From positions 20,814,646 through 20,878,645 of the forward strand of contig NC_134844.1 in the NCBI RefSeq assembly GCF_965363235.1: a DNA stretch of 64,000 nt, given 5' to 3'. The position numbers were made by a program, and so were the translations under genes. This DNA is from Mytilus galloprovincialis. Taxonomy: Eukaryota; Mollusca; Bivalvia; Mytilida; Mytilidae. A model generated the notes under the pieces. It made no database searches, had not been told where the DNA came from, and was given only the letters and a program-made list of their open reading frames with translations. Positions 32,425-44,689 of the stretch are shown piece after piece (positions within the stretch are counted from its first letter, which is position 1; each line of letters begins with the position of its first letter).

Positions 32425-32817
32425 GGATGTTTGCTCCTCTATTTTTTTTTATATTTTGCCAGATTTTCAGAATCCTCTGGTTTTATCCATGTATTGTCAT
32501 TAAAAAAAATTTGCCCACCAACCCCTACTTTTTTTTCATAATTTTATAAAATAAAGTTTAAAAAGCCATATTTCAAAATTTTATGAAATTCTTGTTATTT
32601 TTTCATAGTTTTTGAAACAAATAAGGTACCAATGTTAAATATATGAAAAGCCTAGAGAGAATTATTTCCCGCCAAATTTTCAATGGCTTATATCTCAAAA
32701 ACGAGCACACAGACCTTCCATTTTTTTTCTACTTTTTTAGTTTCTTTATTGATATACTATCAATTCATAATAGTCTTTTAAAAAGCTTGTTATTTTTTAA
32801 CAAAGTAGCGAACATCC
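32425..32817. mobile_element. MITE with TTAA flanks, about 393 bp
   Basis: TTAA at 32421-32424 and 32818-32821 brackets inverted ends GGATGTTTGCT (left) and GGATGTTCGCT (right, opposite strand). The interior is very AT-rich with T runs and no coding capacity. TTAA suggests piggyBac-type mobilisation, though the GG start is unlike the CCC start of the element at 4222-4891; a TA target with longer ends (TTAAGGATG) is an alternative. Confidence 0.55.
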
Positions 32818-32821
32818 TTAA

Positions 32822-35797
32822 GGAAATATTAAGCTTCTTAATGATCAAAATTAGCGTTTTTCAAATTGCTACATATCCAATTATTTTTTTTCTGATAAAG
32901 AGTGTAGTTCAAGGTTTTTTGAAATTCTTATATTTTTTTTAAAAAGGTTCAAAGTAATTATTTTGTCAAAATCTAATGAAAATTAAACGAGTCAAATTAG
33001 TTAAAGTCAATGTGTTTGGTACCATCTTAAGTAAAATATGCAATGATTTTATAAAATATAGTTTTATAAGTGCACCCGTTTTGCATATCTACACCATATG
33101 TTGTAAAGCATATCACAAATAAAAACGTAATATACGTTGCCCAAGTGTACAACAACAGCACTGAATAATATTTGAAAACAGCAGATCTGAAAACAAAATT
33201 GTTTTTATTTCTCGATGAAAACAAATTAGGGAATGTAGAGAGGTTACAAGAATTACCGTCCTTCCTTTCTCCTATAACCCCATGCCAAAATTTTTAAAAG
33301 ACGTTATCAAGTGTACTTGATTTTAAATCGTAAAGCTCTCTTAGGTAACATAATAGATATTTTACATTATCCCCGGCTTAGTATATATCTAGGATTTTGA
33401 TTGGTTAACGCACGTCGTTACAAAACCCATAGCCCCTGAGTGTTGCTAACCCATATCCCAGTACATTGCTAACCATTGTCCCGGGGAACTTCACGCAAGT
33501 TTTCCTTAGTTCCATGATTGCTCCTTGTGAAATATTGAATTCTGTAGATTATCTATGGTGTTTGTAATGAAATATTTAATTCAATACAATTTTGTCCTAT
33601 TATGCCGATCATTTACACTCATTTCATTAAATGCATCACTTGACTACCACATTTTCAAGGAATGGGACTACTGACCTAGCTATGCAAATGACCCACGTTG
33701 ACGTCACACTATCTATGACGTAACTCTCACAACATTGAGCGCCAAATTTGACTCAATCAAGTTTCTCTGTCTCCGTATTAAAAACGTCTTATATTTGACT
33801 ACCTGTAGGGTTCTACCAAAGGTAGTACCCTACACCCCGTAGAAACTATGTAAAATTTCCAAATTTCAATAAAACTTTTTTAGATAATGAAAAAAAAACG
33901 TTGTTTTCACGTTACACTTTGTACCCGAATTTCCACAAAACTCGTCCGATTCGGACTAAGACCGGGAATAAATTCGTTATCTACGTTCATATCCGTAGAT
34001 ATGGATATTTTAACACCCTTCAGTACCCTGTACACCCTTCGGTTACGCCTCATGGTGTACTTGGGTACTTCAGGGTGTTAAAATATCCATATCTACGGAT
34101 ATGAACGTAGATAACTTATAATATCAGGTTCTGGACATGAAGCTTTATATTTCTAATCAAAATTGATCGTGAAAGATCAGGCAACGCGTTATTTTGATCG
34201 TGAAAGCAATGGATGACCAGACTAGACTTATTTATATGAAATTACAAATATTATTCCCGTAGGAATTCAATTTTGAAAATTTAGGAAATAATTCATGGAA
34301 GCCATAGAATTGTTGGAAATTTACACATGACCCGGGCCGTGATATTCGAATTTTATCCTGAGCGTTAACGAGGAACAAATTTAACTTGAAGCGGTGTCGG
34401 GTATGCAGTGTGTGTGGCTGTTCTTTTTACACCCTGTTAGATAAAGCTCAAACATTCTAATAAATCTTTAGCTTGCATGATTATTTCGTGAATAACCGCT
34501 AGAAAAAATATGTTTGATTCTTTTAATTCTTAAACCCAATATTTGCCATTTTTGCTTTACATGCTTTTCTCGTAAGCTACCGTCAAGGACCAAAGTTGAC
34601 ATTTCGTAACTAAGGAGCCGCTATGTTGACTTGCTGAAATAAGAAAATATGCAAATAATGCAATAGTATAGAATAGAAAATAAAATAAAATAAAACCCTA
34701 CCTCAGAAATCCATTTTAATACAATAGCATACGAATCTCGATGGTTCTCATAGCGGACAACCTTCGACTCTAGCGATTTAATTTATATGACGTCATGTTT
34801 TGAAATGACTTAAATGCGCCAAAAACATTAATAGACTTTCGCGGAATTTTAATTTATTTTGATTTTGTTGATTTCTCTGAGCTTTTGTGCATTAATTCTT
34901 TGTATTATGCATCCGAATAAGAATAACAGTTCATTTGTCTTTTTTAATTGCAAATTTTAAAACAATAAAATCGGCAAAGCGTTTGCAAATAGGTTCCAAT
35001 ACATGTGGATTTACGTGGGAGATATATTTTAACATCCATTATAAATGGTACAATCACGATATATTCAAGCCCCCATGAATTATTTCGATTCTAATAGGAC
35101 AAATTATTTTGGATCGAAGCGCTCTAAGTGGAGGCAAATATTTGCCGTTCCAATAAATAAACGCACTATCAAATTAGCGTAAAAGAACGGAGCAAACTGA
35201 GTTAGTTACATGCTGTTAAAAACTATTTACCATAACGTATTTAGATAGTTTTGGATGACTTTAAATGATAATTTACTATTTGTTGTATATGTATAAAAAA
35301 AATGGCTTATATCACATTTATACCACATTTTAGCACCGTTTGTTTACGTTTCCTTGTTGTGATGATTTTCGGTACACAAGCGTGTATTTTCCCGTAAAAT
35401 GCTTATATTCTAACGTCATCGTTCTATGAGGTCGGGCATCTCGTTCATAAAAAAGCATATGACGTGGGAGTACGATCGGAACAGCCCTGGCAATATATTC
35501 ATATTTTACCCAGGGTGTGTACTCAAAGCGTTTGAAGGACGTCATGTTAGAATTTGGGAATGTGTGATACAAGGTGGTCTAGAGGGTATTCCCGGGAAAC
35601 ACATTGACGGTTAGTGGGTTATATGTCTTAGTAGCAAACTAGGTGGTGAAAATTTCAACGTAAACAGCTCAAGTTATATGGGATTCATTTTTAGCTTAGT
35701 CTGTAAAATTTTTCAATTTCAAGCATTCAAATCTCTTGTGTTTTAACTTAACTATTTTAGCTTATATGGTGTTGAAACATTAACATACCTTTAGTTG
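32822..35797. other. Spacer with one long hairpin, otherwise unrecognised
   Basis: Upstream of paralogue 2. Besides the hairpin at 33976-34115, I see no gene. 33660-33730 is richer in GC with two TGACGT-like motifs (GTTGACGTCAC, ATGACGTAAC), which resemble CRE/ATF sites but have no adjoining transcription unit that I can support. Confidence 0.4.
33976..34115. repeat. Long hairpin with about 60-bp arms
   Basis: Left arm 33976-34035 and right arm 34055-34115 are reverse complements except for two or three differences close to the 19-nt loop. The arm starts GTTATCTACGTTCATATCCG. The outer 45 nt of each arm are identical. It is probably a palindromic MITE or a fixed foldback; no flanking duplication was identified. 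Confidence 0.9.
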
Positions 35798-36110
35798 AAC
35801 ATTAGAGCGTACTTGTTTTAGTCAATGCCATTAAAGCGCGAGGTTTAGCTGGCCTCAAAACAAGGTTCAACCACCATTTTGTTCTTAAAATGTCCTGTAC
35901 CAAGTCAGAAAAATGGCCATTGTTATATTATAGTTCGTTTCTGTGTGTGTTACATTTTAGTGTTGCGTTTATGTTGTGTCGTAGTTCTCCTTTTATATTT
36001 GATGTGTTTTCATCAGTTTTAGTTTGTAACCCGGATTTGTTTTTTTTTCTCAACCGATTAATGAATTTCGAACAGCGGTATACTACTGTTGCCTTTATTT
36101 CCCAGGAATT
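35798..36110 (+). repeat. Dispersed repeat family D
   Basis: Contains GCGCGAGGTTTAGCTGGCC, TGTCCTGTACCAAGTCAG, CAGTTTTAGTTTGTAACCCG and GAACAGCGGTATACTACTG, as in copies at 21025-21700 and 43690-44190. Weak open frames in it are not genes. Confidence 0.8.
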
Positions 36111-36566
36111 ATGAAGTGCCAAAAACAGGTACTTTGTAACTGAGAAACCGGCTACGTGTACCCTCCTTGAAAATTGCATGCAGTTTATTTCATTATTCAT
36201 AAACAGAGTTTTCAATGATCGCAAGCTAATTATTTTTTCATTTTAAACCAAAATTACCAAAATATTCTTCATGTTCGATGTTACACACATGCGTAGGATC
36301 TATTATGTATTAATTCGTTATTTTTTCTCGTATGTTCATTCTAACCGTACCCAGGTTATTGTTGTCACATCTGTTCACATCCAGTATTAAGCTATTGCGT
36401 GGCATTGAAACGTTTAAACACAGCAAATTTAAAAATGTCAGCCGTCGAATAATTGTTTTACACCTCAAATTATTTCAAATTGACAGATAAATTTATTTTC
36501 TAAAATTATGCTTCTCAAATTTTGTGATTTCTTTTTGTTAAAGCTAAGTATTACCGAAATTTTAAC

Positions 36567-38526
36567 GGTGACATCCCGTTAGTCCGTCAACCATTATTCC
36601 GACAGCCCATTACTCCGACAGAACACTATTCTGACAGCCCATTACACCAATAACTCATTATTCCGACAGCCCATTATTCCGACACTGCATCTGTCTTCTT
36701 TAAGTGTTTTGGTAAATTTTCTCGAAAAAGACCAACTCCGTTCCTTATAATATTTGTGGTTGTCCGTCTCAATTCCGATTATTCTTCTCATGCGGGATAT
36801 TTGTCTCAGTATATTGGAGTTGATACACATACTAATTGCAACTCTTCAGCCCTTACCTTGCCCCTCTTATGTTTTACGGGTCTGGGTATTTGATTTTTCT
36901 TTTTTCTTTTTATTTTATTAATATATTGCGTGTCCACTGTCATCATTTCCTTTTCTGTTCTAGTTGGCTGGGTTTTTTTGTCTTGATCTATCTTCTTTTC
37001 ACAAGTCAGATCTTCCGTTTCCCCCTTTTGCGTATCAGTGGAGTGAAGTTTCACCACTATTTACTACATAAATAAATATATCAGAGTTGGATAACACGTC
37101 CGCCCTCTTTGGTCGCAACACTTTCTACCCCTTGTTTCACTCATCTGAGTTTTATTTGAAATAATTTTATCGCGGAAATAATGTATCTCAGACAATGTGT
37201 GATACTTTTGTCCCGCGTGTGTTTTTGTCAAATGATTCCATTCTCCTGGTTTTACTTTTGGTTTGTCTACCATTCATCGGTCAAGGCAGAGTCTTCTACA
37301 TAATCCTTACAGTGGCGAGTCGGGTTTGGCCATATTGGAGTCCCACAATTTTCAATACACAGAATATATTCTCTATTTTATACAGCAAATCATATCTGAC
37401 CCCGCCGAATTTGTTGAAAATAGTTTGATGAAAATCTGTACAAATAATTCCCTGTATAACGTAATTCGAATTCTACAAATATACAAATAACTAAAATTCT
37501 GTATAGTGTGTATTTGCGTATGCGGTATGCAAATAATTGTTCCGTCATGATTCAGTTTATTTTTTACGGAATTCGAAGTCTATCCAAACGAAAATAGTTT
37601 TGTTTATCCATTTTTGTTTCCTTAATTCTGTAAATACATATTAAACGATTTATGTATATATAAAAAGGTGCGAAAACTATTACTCTGTACATATTTATTA
37701 TACTATTATTGTATTGTCTTAATGTTGACCCAGTCATTTTACCGCCGCTTCTAAAAAAGTGGGGATATAATATTTTACCTCTGTCCGTCCGTCCATTCGT
37801 CAGTCCGTCCGTCAGTTCTTCCGTCCGTCCGTCCCATGAATATTTTCGTTGCATCTTTCCCATAAACTAAGTTACAAGGATTTCTGTAATTTCGTTTTAG
37901 GGTTTATTGAAGTTTAGTTATACGGTGTGGTGCGTTTCGTAGATTCATCATTCAACATATTCCTGTCTACCGAACACTTTTCAAATGATAGCCAAGGTGA
38001 AAATTTTCGTCACATTTTTCTCAGGAACTACATCACACGGATTTCTTAAATTTGGTTTCAATGTTATCATCAGTCAGCTAAACCGGGTGGTGCTTTTTCA
38101 GATTCATAACTCAACAACTTCCTGTTAATACCGAAATATTTGGGCGGAAATATCATCAATGATCAGTAGCTAGCACTTTCACTTGTTGTTCTTGATTTAT
38201 ATGCTCTTTATAGACCCTGTAATTTGAAAAATGAAATATTCTATTCTGTTCTATTCTATATACAGATTTCGAATTGAGTATATAGAAAGTATTCGAACTA
38301 CCTATGTAATATATATACGGAGTGATTTTTTGAGATATGTTATGACATATACGCAATAATACAGACAAATAAATTTATTTTACCCTGATACCCTGATACT
38401 TGATAAGTATCGAATTTATGGCTTGTCGGATTATTGGGCTGTCGGAGCAATGGGTTGTCGGAATATTGGTTTGTCGGACTAATGGGTTGTCGGACCAATG
38501 GGCTGTCGGAATAATGGCGTGTTACC
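36567..38526. mobile_element. Mutator-like non-autonomous element with minisatellite ends
   Basis: The 1960-bp element is flanked by the perfect 9-bp direct repeat AATTTTAAC (36558-36566 and 38527-38535). Ends are inverted: GGTGACATCCCGTTAGTCC on the left versus GGTAACACGCCATTATTCC on the right, opposite strand. Inside each end lies a run of about 16-18 bp units (CCCATTATTCCGACAG): 36590-36690 on the left, and 38419-38515 inverted on the right. A 9-bp target duplication plus long inverted ends is typical of Mutator superfamily elements. No transposase is recognised. A pearl-like element is nested inside. Confidence 0.75.
37735..38140 (-). mobile_element. Pearl-like element nested in the Mutator-like element
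   Basis: Read on the - strand: two core modules (about 38025-38140 and 37865-37990) sharing AATTTGGTTTCAATG-like and ATTCATCATTCAACA-like phrases. A tract of GGACGGACGG tetramers follows (37780-37832), then a short tail with ATATCCCCAC. This is the core/microsatellite/tail order of the other pearl-like elements. The 5' leader is not clear. Non-coding. Confidence 0.6.
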
Positions 38527-38535
38527 AATTTTAAC

Positions 38536-41500
38536 AGCGGAGTTCTTCGTAACCCCTACTCAGCGTTCTAAGCGTTAAAAATTGTCTTCTTCTTTCCGTT
38601 CAACCTTGCATGACACAAACAGAAGGATGTTCTCTATTGTTATACTTGTCAAATTTCAGGTCAAATTCAAAACTGAAATGAACAATCTCAAAATCACAGC
38701 GAGAAAACAAAGCCAAACCCGGAAAAGCATAGTGTTCTATAAGACAGACAAGACAATAAAACGCTTTGTTCAAAGAACTTTGATTTCATCTCATCTGTGA
38801 GTTTGCTTGTGAGTTTATTAAGCTATTGTTTGCGGTATGATAAGTAATCCGATCTGTTGTGAATATATTCATGGTTAATATTATATTATAAATTAGATAA
38901 TTCAAATCTAATGTTTTGTTGTTGTTTTGTTTGTAATAATCATTGTAGTTTGTGGTATTGTAATAAAGATGAAAACTTTAATGCACTGCCATTATATGTA
39001 AATAACAAAAAGGATCAAAATGTTAAAAAAATAAGATTAAAAATAAAATAACTCCATATTATCTGTCTTACTACTAACCCGTGTTTTAAAAAAGCCTTGG
39101 TTATGTCATAAGCATTTAAAAGTCCATGGTTTATTCAGAAGCATTGGAAATCTAAGAAAACACTGTGTGTCTGACCAAAATCAGAAGGCCTGTAATTCAG
39201 TATTTGTTGTATTAGTTTGTCGCTTTATATCACATTTGCCTTTTTCACGTGTATTGTTTTGAACATAAATCAGGTCGTTGATCTTCTCATTTGAATTAGG
39301 TTTACATTTGTTATACAGGGCCTCAAATAGCTTACAATGCGGTATGGGTTATACTTATTGTTGAAAGCCGTACTATTACCTATATAGTTGTAAAATTCTA
39401 CCTTATTGTCTCATAGACAATCATACCGAACGATCTTATTCTCAGAACCAATATATTTTCCGAATTCAAATGATAGCTTTCGGCAATCAAATGGGTTTTC
39501 AGCTAGATCGAACTTAATTTTATAAACCAAATACTGCTTCTTGAAATGCCGGTATGTGTGGTGGCAAACGTGTTGCAATACTGCAAAGATGTAGCATTCA
39601 AAAATATTCGTCGCAAAAAACTACAAAATATTAAGTGCCATTCAAAAGTTAAAGTGTTATTTACAGTCTATAATATTTGGTATGTGACCTTTAATATGTC
39701 ACTCAGACTTTAAAAAACGTCCCTAGTGTCGGGGCAGAAAGTTGATGAGCAAAAGTTATGTCAAAGAACTACTCGTCCTATTTAAACAAAATGTTATTGG
39801 ATGTTTCGGAGACCTTGATGATGAATATTCCGCATCAATTTCACAAATACTACATGATATGCATTTTTAACTTTTACTGTTCAGTCTTGAATATATACGT
39901 ACGATGTGGCGAGGTACTTATACATTCTGCTGTTGTGCTATGGTCAATTTTGAATTCTTCTCGTTTAATTTTGTTTGGTACTTTACCTATAGAGTGTCTT
40001 TATGCCCCTTTGTGTTTCTTTGTTGAAAAAAGTTATTCGTTTTATACTGATTAAGATTATATTACAATGTTGACTGCTGTACTTCATTTTTTGACGTTTT
40101 TCCCTATTATATCCAATACATTGTTGTCAGTATGATAAAATAAAATGCGACTGCGTCATAAAAAATACCACATTTAGCCAACTATGAAACCAGGTTTAAT
40201 ATATAATTTTCTACATAAAAAAATGCCTGTACCAAGTCAGGATTTTGACATTTGTTTTTCATTCGCCAGACATGTTTATCCTTTGATTTTAACATGTCAT
40301 ATACAGTACTAACCGTTTTGAATTTCTCTTAGAGTTCGGTGTTTTTGTTATTTTACTGTTTGCTTATGTCGAAATAATATTTTTTCTTATTCTTACATAA
40401 TTATCTTCTAAAAGCAACGTTGCATAAATCTTTAGACTGAAATTTAGTCGAGCAATGTAAGATTTGCAAGTTTGTTGTAAAGTCAAAAATTATTGCAATG
40501 TTTTTATTATTGCGAAAAATGCGACAGTGGAATAATTGCAATAATTTAGACTCCCATTTTGAAGTTTTTTTATATGAATTAACCCGGACTCCATATCGCA
40601 AAAATTAAAATCGCATTTTAGTCTAAAATGACAAAATCGCAATAATAAATGTACGCAACAATTTGTGAGTTTACAGTAATTTTGTGTTGTAAAATATTCT
40701 ATTAAATAATTCCTATGTATTTTAATAATTTGATTAAATAGAATATTACATTCTTAAATATAAACATATGTTGAGTAACACAATACCGGCATATGATATG
40801 AATCGTAATGGTTCAATTTTTATTTATTACCCTCAGAGCATCTTCTTTTCAACGTTGTATCACATATTTAATAATACTCCATCTGATATACTGCATCCTT
40901 TCATAGTTATACTATTCAATTGTAATATTATTCTGTCCATCAGCTGAATGATAAATTACCTATTTGCAAGATGTTGTTGTTTAGCTTTCTATTGTACGTA
41001 CAACAAATTTGTTTGAAAACAAATTTGACAAACAATGACTTCAAGAAACTAATGTTATTTGTGTAAGTCATGTAAGCCACATTGCAATAAGTCATTATCA
41101 TAAATCATCATAAAATGCTGTCAGAAAGTACATGAGTTTTGCTTCTCGTTGTACAAAAAGACCCTTCCAATGTCATATGATAGCTAACAGTACAGTACAA
41201 TTTTCCGAAAAAAATATAGTTTTCATATATTCTTCTGGTGTAAGGAAGATGAATTGCCACTTCCAGGTTCTCTCCTCCACTTTTAAATGATATCGAAATA
41301 TTGAGTATTTGTACTTTTACATGAACCAAGAACACTTTTTGTAAAAACAAGGTCACTTTCGGTGGACCTTTGTTTTATATGGGGGAAAAATGGGGTAGGC
41401 TAATCTCGATGTTCAAAATACCAATTCCAATGTCAGATGATAGCTAACTTTACACGGTTTCCATATACTTTTTCTTGAGGTAATAAAATAATTTACTGCC

Positions 41501-41928
41501 TCTATGTTTTCCCTTCTGGTCCTATATGATATCGAAATACTTTCTTATGTAATTTTACGTGAAATAAAGACTCACGTGGCTACTTTCTGGGAATGCTGAG
41601 CTATCATATATATCGATACAAATATATCTCTTATAAGGGCTAAAAGAAAAGTGTACCTAAAACTATTAGAAATACTATCCGACTAACAAATGAAAACCTT
41701 TTTTTATGATTTTTTTATTGATAAAAAGTACAATATATGTATTCATATATCCTAAGCGAGAATGTTTAATTTCAAAATTAATGCATGTTTGATTTTCTTT
41801 GAATTTCTTTTGCGTCATTTTAAAGGGGTATTTCATTTTTTACCGGACACGCAGAGAACATGGATGCAATTAAAGATGTAATATGAGGGTCTTATCTGGA
41901 GACAACATTCCGTTATGTAAAAAAATCA
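38536..41928. other. Spacer downstream of paralogue 3 with small repeats
   Basis: 40135-40370 is an inverted family E copy (AAATGCGACTGCGTCAT, TGCCTGTACCAAGTCAGG). 40575-40675 matches the small repeat at 2000-2090. 41150-41215 and 41400-41450 share a GATAGCTAAC phrase in diverged tandem. The last 110 bases align with the 3' flank of paralogue 2. No gene is supported. Confidence 0.5.
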
Positions 41929-43261
41929 TCATGTATGTGATCTATTTAATCTTGAAAATACAGCTTCCATCAAATTTCCTCTTTTTTGAAAGCCATATTG
42001 ACGCTTTCTTATTCTCTCCACAAAAAACAGCTCATTCTTTTTAAGATTATCACAATCGTCCTGAGAAACCACAAATGCCGCAGACCACTTAGAAGCCGCT
42101 ATTATGTAACCGCTCCTTTTATCTACTGTATACATACAATAGTCCTCTACTTCTTTACGTAATCGATCAAAATATAACAATTCTAAATGAAAGTCTAGAC
42201 CCTCCTTTTGAATCTGTGACCACAGGCGTCTGTAAAAGAAATTGTACAAGTCGTAGTCTAACTTAGCATATCTTTCATACATATGTCTGTGAGTGTTATC
42301 CGCGAATGAATAAGATCGTCGTGCTGAATTTTTCTTTAAATACAAGACATCCTTTATAGTCCAGCCTAATATACGTCTCATCATAACTACAGACTCAGTG
42401 AAATATTCCATTATAATCACAAACTGGAATTCCTTATCAAGTTTTGTCAAATAATTCATGCTGTCTTCTTCTAAATATTTACGAAAGAGATTAGAAGGAA
42501 AACCAAATTCAACAGCCATTCTATTGTTTGTCATTGACCACTTATATGGTAAACCATTTTCATACTGAGCAGGATTTTGCAAAAACTTTAAAACTCTACT
42601 TTGTGATTTTATTCTTTCAAAAATATATGGAGCTCTGAAATAATTCAAGGTCGACAAGAACTGATCAAATGGTTCGCGAACAATGCCTATATACGCTGTG
42701 TCAGTTGGCATATACTTGTGAAAAGCTTCACTGTCGTATAAAACGTGGCAGCATAATATGTCGTATGTTTTATTTTTTGGAGGAGGTAGAATATTTCTGT
42801 CATTCAAAGTTGATTGTAAACCGATAACATTATCCCAATGATCTTGTCGAATTATTGGCAGTACAAACGTGAGGTTGCGAGATTCACCATAGCGTAGAAA
42901 TATGTTCTGTGCAGTCGTACTTCCTGCTTTGTGGACTTTTAGAAATGCTACTCGTCTATAAGGTACTTTAGTTATTTTAATTTCGGGTAGAAAATTTGTC
43001 GAGACCAATCTAGGGTCTATCAATGATGTAAGCACGACACTCTTCCCGGATGTTAGGTGCCCGATTCTAGCTCCTGATTCATTTCTTTGGGAGAAAGATG
43101 ACGGAGAAGTGGAAACAAATATAGGTCTGACGGAGTTGTGGACAGTTTTGTTTTGTTGTTTTTCATCAGCCACATTCGACTTGGAGGCTGAAAGATATTT
43201 ACCTTCGTGAAGTAATGCATATATCGTAAGTATGACGATCGGTATAGATAAAATAGTCAAT
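41929..43261 (-). CDS. Galactose-3-O-sulfotransferase-like enzyme, paralogue 3 (main exon)
   Basis: PAPS-dependent galactose 3-O-sulfotransferase type, Golgi lumen. The exon encodes 443 residues beginning LTILSIPIVILTIYALLHEG, a signal anchor, after acceptor AG at 43262-43263. The reading frame needs two bases from an upstream exon, so the start Met is elsewhere (candidates at 47773-47822 and 46556-46581). Visible motifs: KVHKAGSTTAQN, GIVREPFDQF, NRMAVEFGFPSNLF, EYFTESVVMMRRILGW. The protein ends ...RKRQYGFQKRGNL then a short tail. The N-terminal stem, intron flank and 3' flank align with paralogue 2, so these two are the younger pair. An 86-nt run is identical to paralogue 1 (see findings). 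Confidence 0.9.
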
Positions 43262-43689
43262 CTGAAATAAAAAAAAAAAAGTTTTGTACATTCTTTTATA
43301 GATTAATATAGGATTGTTACAATTCGTAATTTTCGATTTTACCAGTTCAGCACATTTGTAAGACATACTTTTTCGCAGCATCTACTGAAATAAGTCACAA
43401 GAATATGACTTTTTGAGAGTTTTGCTGGCATATTTCATTTTTAAATCCAAAACTAGAAAATATTTTTAAATCCAAAACTAGATATATTTTCTAAGTCCAA
43501 ACTAGATTTGCATCAAAGGTAACGAATAGTAGAAGACTATAGTAGTGCTTGGAACACATGAGTTATAAAAAGTTAAAGAACCAAAGGCAAAGATGAATAG
43601 ACAATGGTCGACACCTGTAATATCCCTTTGATCTTGATTGTGTATAATGATTGTTTTTAGAAATTTACCTCTGACGTCACTTTTGTAGC

Positions 43690-44190
43690 GTTGATCCAGT
43701 CGATTGACGGACAGCTCGTAGTTCTGTTGTGCTGTTTAGTGTGCTGTCCTATGTTATTTTACGTTTTCGTTTTTATTCTGTAGTTAGCATGTCAAAATGT
43801 ACTATTCTATTGTTTATTTGTTTATTTCTCTGTCCTGAATGTTCTTGCATTTATTTGTAATATACTCCTGTTAATTTATGTTGTCATTTTAGTGTAATAT
43901 TTAACATTGCCACAAAAGCGCGAGGTTTGGCTAGCCACACAACCAGGTTCAATCAACCATGTTTTCACAGAATGTCCTGTACCAAGTTAGGAAAAGGGCA
44001 ATTGTTATCTGATAGTTCGTTTTTGCGTGTATTGCATTGTCGTTTGTTTTTTGTTACACTTTTCTGTTGTTTCGTTGTTTCCCTCTTAAAATTGATGTGT
44101 TCCCCTCAGTTTTAGTTTGTAATCCGGATTTGTTTTCTCTCAGTCGATTTATGACTATCGAACAGCGGTATACTACTGTTGCCTTTATTC
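43690..44190 (+). repeat. Dispersed repeat family D, best copy
   Basis: Uninterrupted copy used to define the family: from CAGTCGATTGACGGACAGC through GCGCGAGGTTTGGCTAGCC and GTCCTGTACCAAGTTAGG to ATACTACTGTTGCCTTTATT. An inverted fragment lies at 44497-44625 (GGTAACAGTAGTATACCGG). Non-coding; in the spacer or intron upstream of paralogue 3. Confidence 0.8.
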
Positions 44191-44285
44191 TTCAGTCAAA
44201 TTTTAGTTTTACATTTATCTCATACTTTTTGGTAATAAATTTTGTTTGATAATACTGCAAGGTGAAACATACTATTTAACAAATA

Positions 44286-44405
44286 CATATTAAATCAATC
44301 CTGAGTATATATTACATAGATTTTATCAAAGTAAAATTATTATGACATACATAATAATAATTTTATCATATTAAATCAATCCTGAGTATATATTACATAG
44401 ATTTT
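44286..44405. repeat. Short direct duplication, about 83 bp apart
   Basis: ATATTAAATCAATCCTGAG followed by TATATATTACATAGATTTTA occurs at 44287-44326 and again at 44369-44408. It is a local duplication in AT-rich sequence. Confidence 0.85.
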
Positions 44406-44689
44406 ACTTTTTACATAGATAATTTGAAACGTTTGGAATATATAAGCCAACTTAGACTAATTACGATGAATCTGTAAATCTTTCAGTCCGATTCCCGTCA
44501 AAGCTGATATAAAAATCTCTATAGGTAACAGTAGTATACCGGTGTTCAAAAGTCATAAATCTATTTAGAGAAAACATATACGGGATTTAAACTCAAACCG
44601 AGGGAAGCACATCAGCTATAAAGGGAAAAACAAAAGAACAAAAGTAACAATGACGTGCGACAAAAATAAACACCAACATACAAAAAAAT

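Noticed and set aside
33700-33735. CRE/ATF-like TGACGTCA motifs as a promoter
   Set aside because: No transcription start or gene can be tied to them; such short motifs occur by chance.
36567-38526. Transposase gene inside the Mutator-like element
   Set aside because: Open frames are short, lack recognisable motifs and overlap minisatellite or nested-repeat sequence; the element is treated as non-autonomous.
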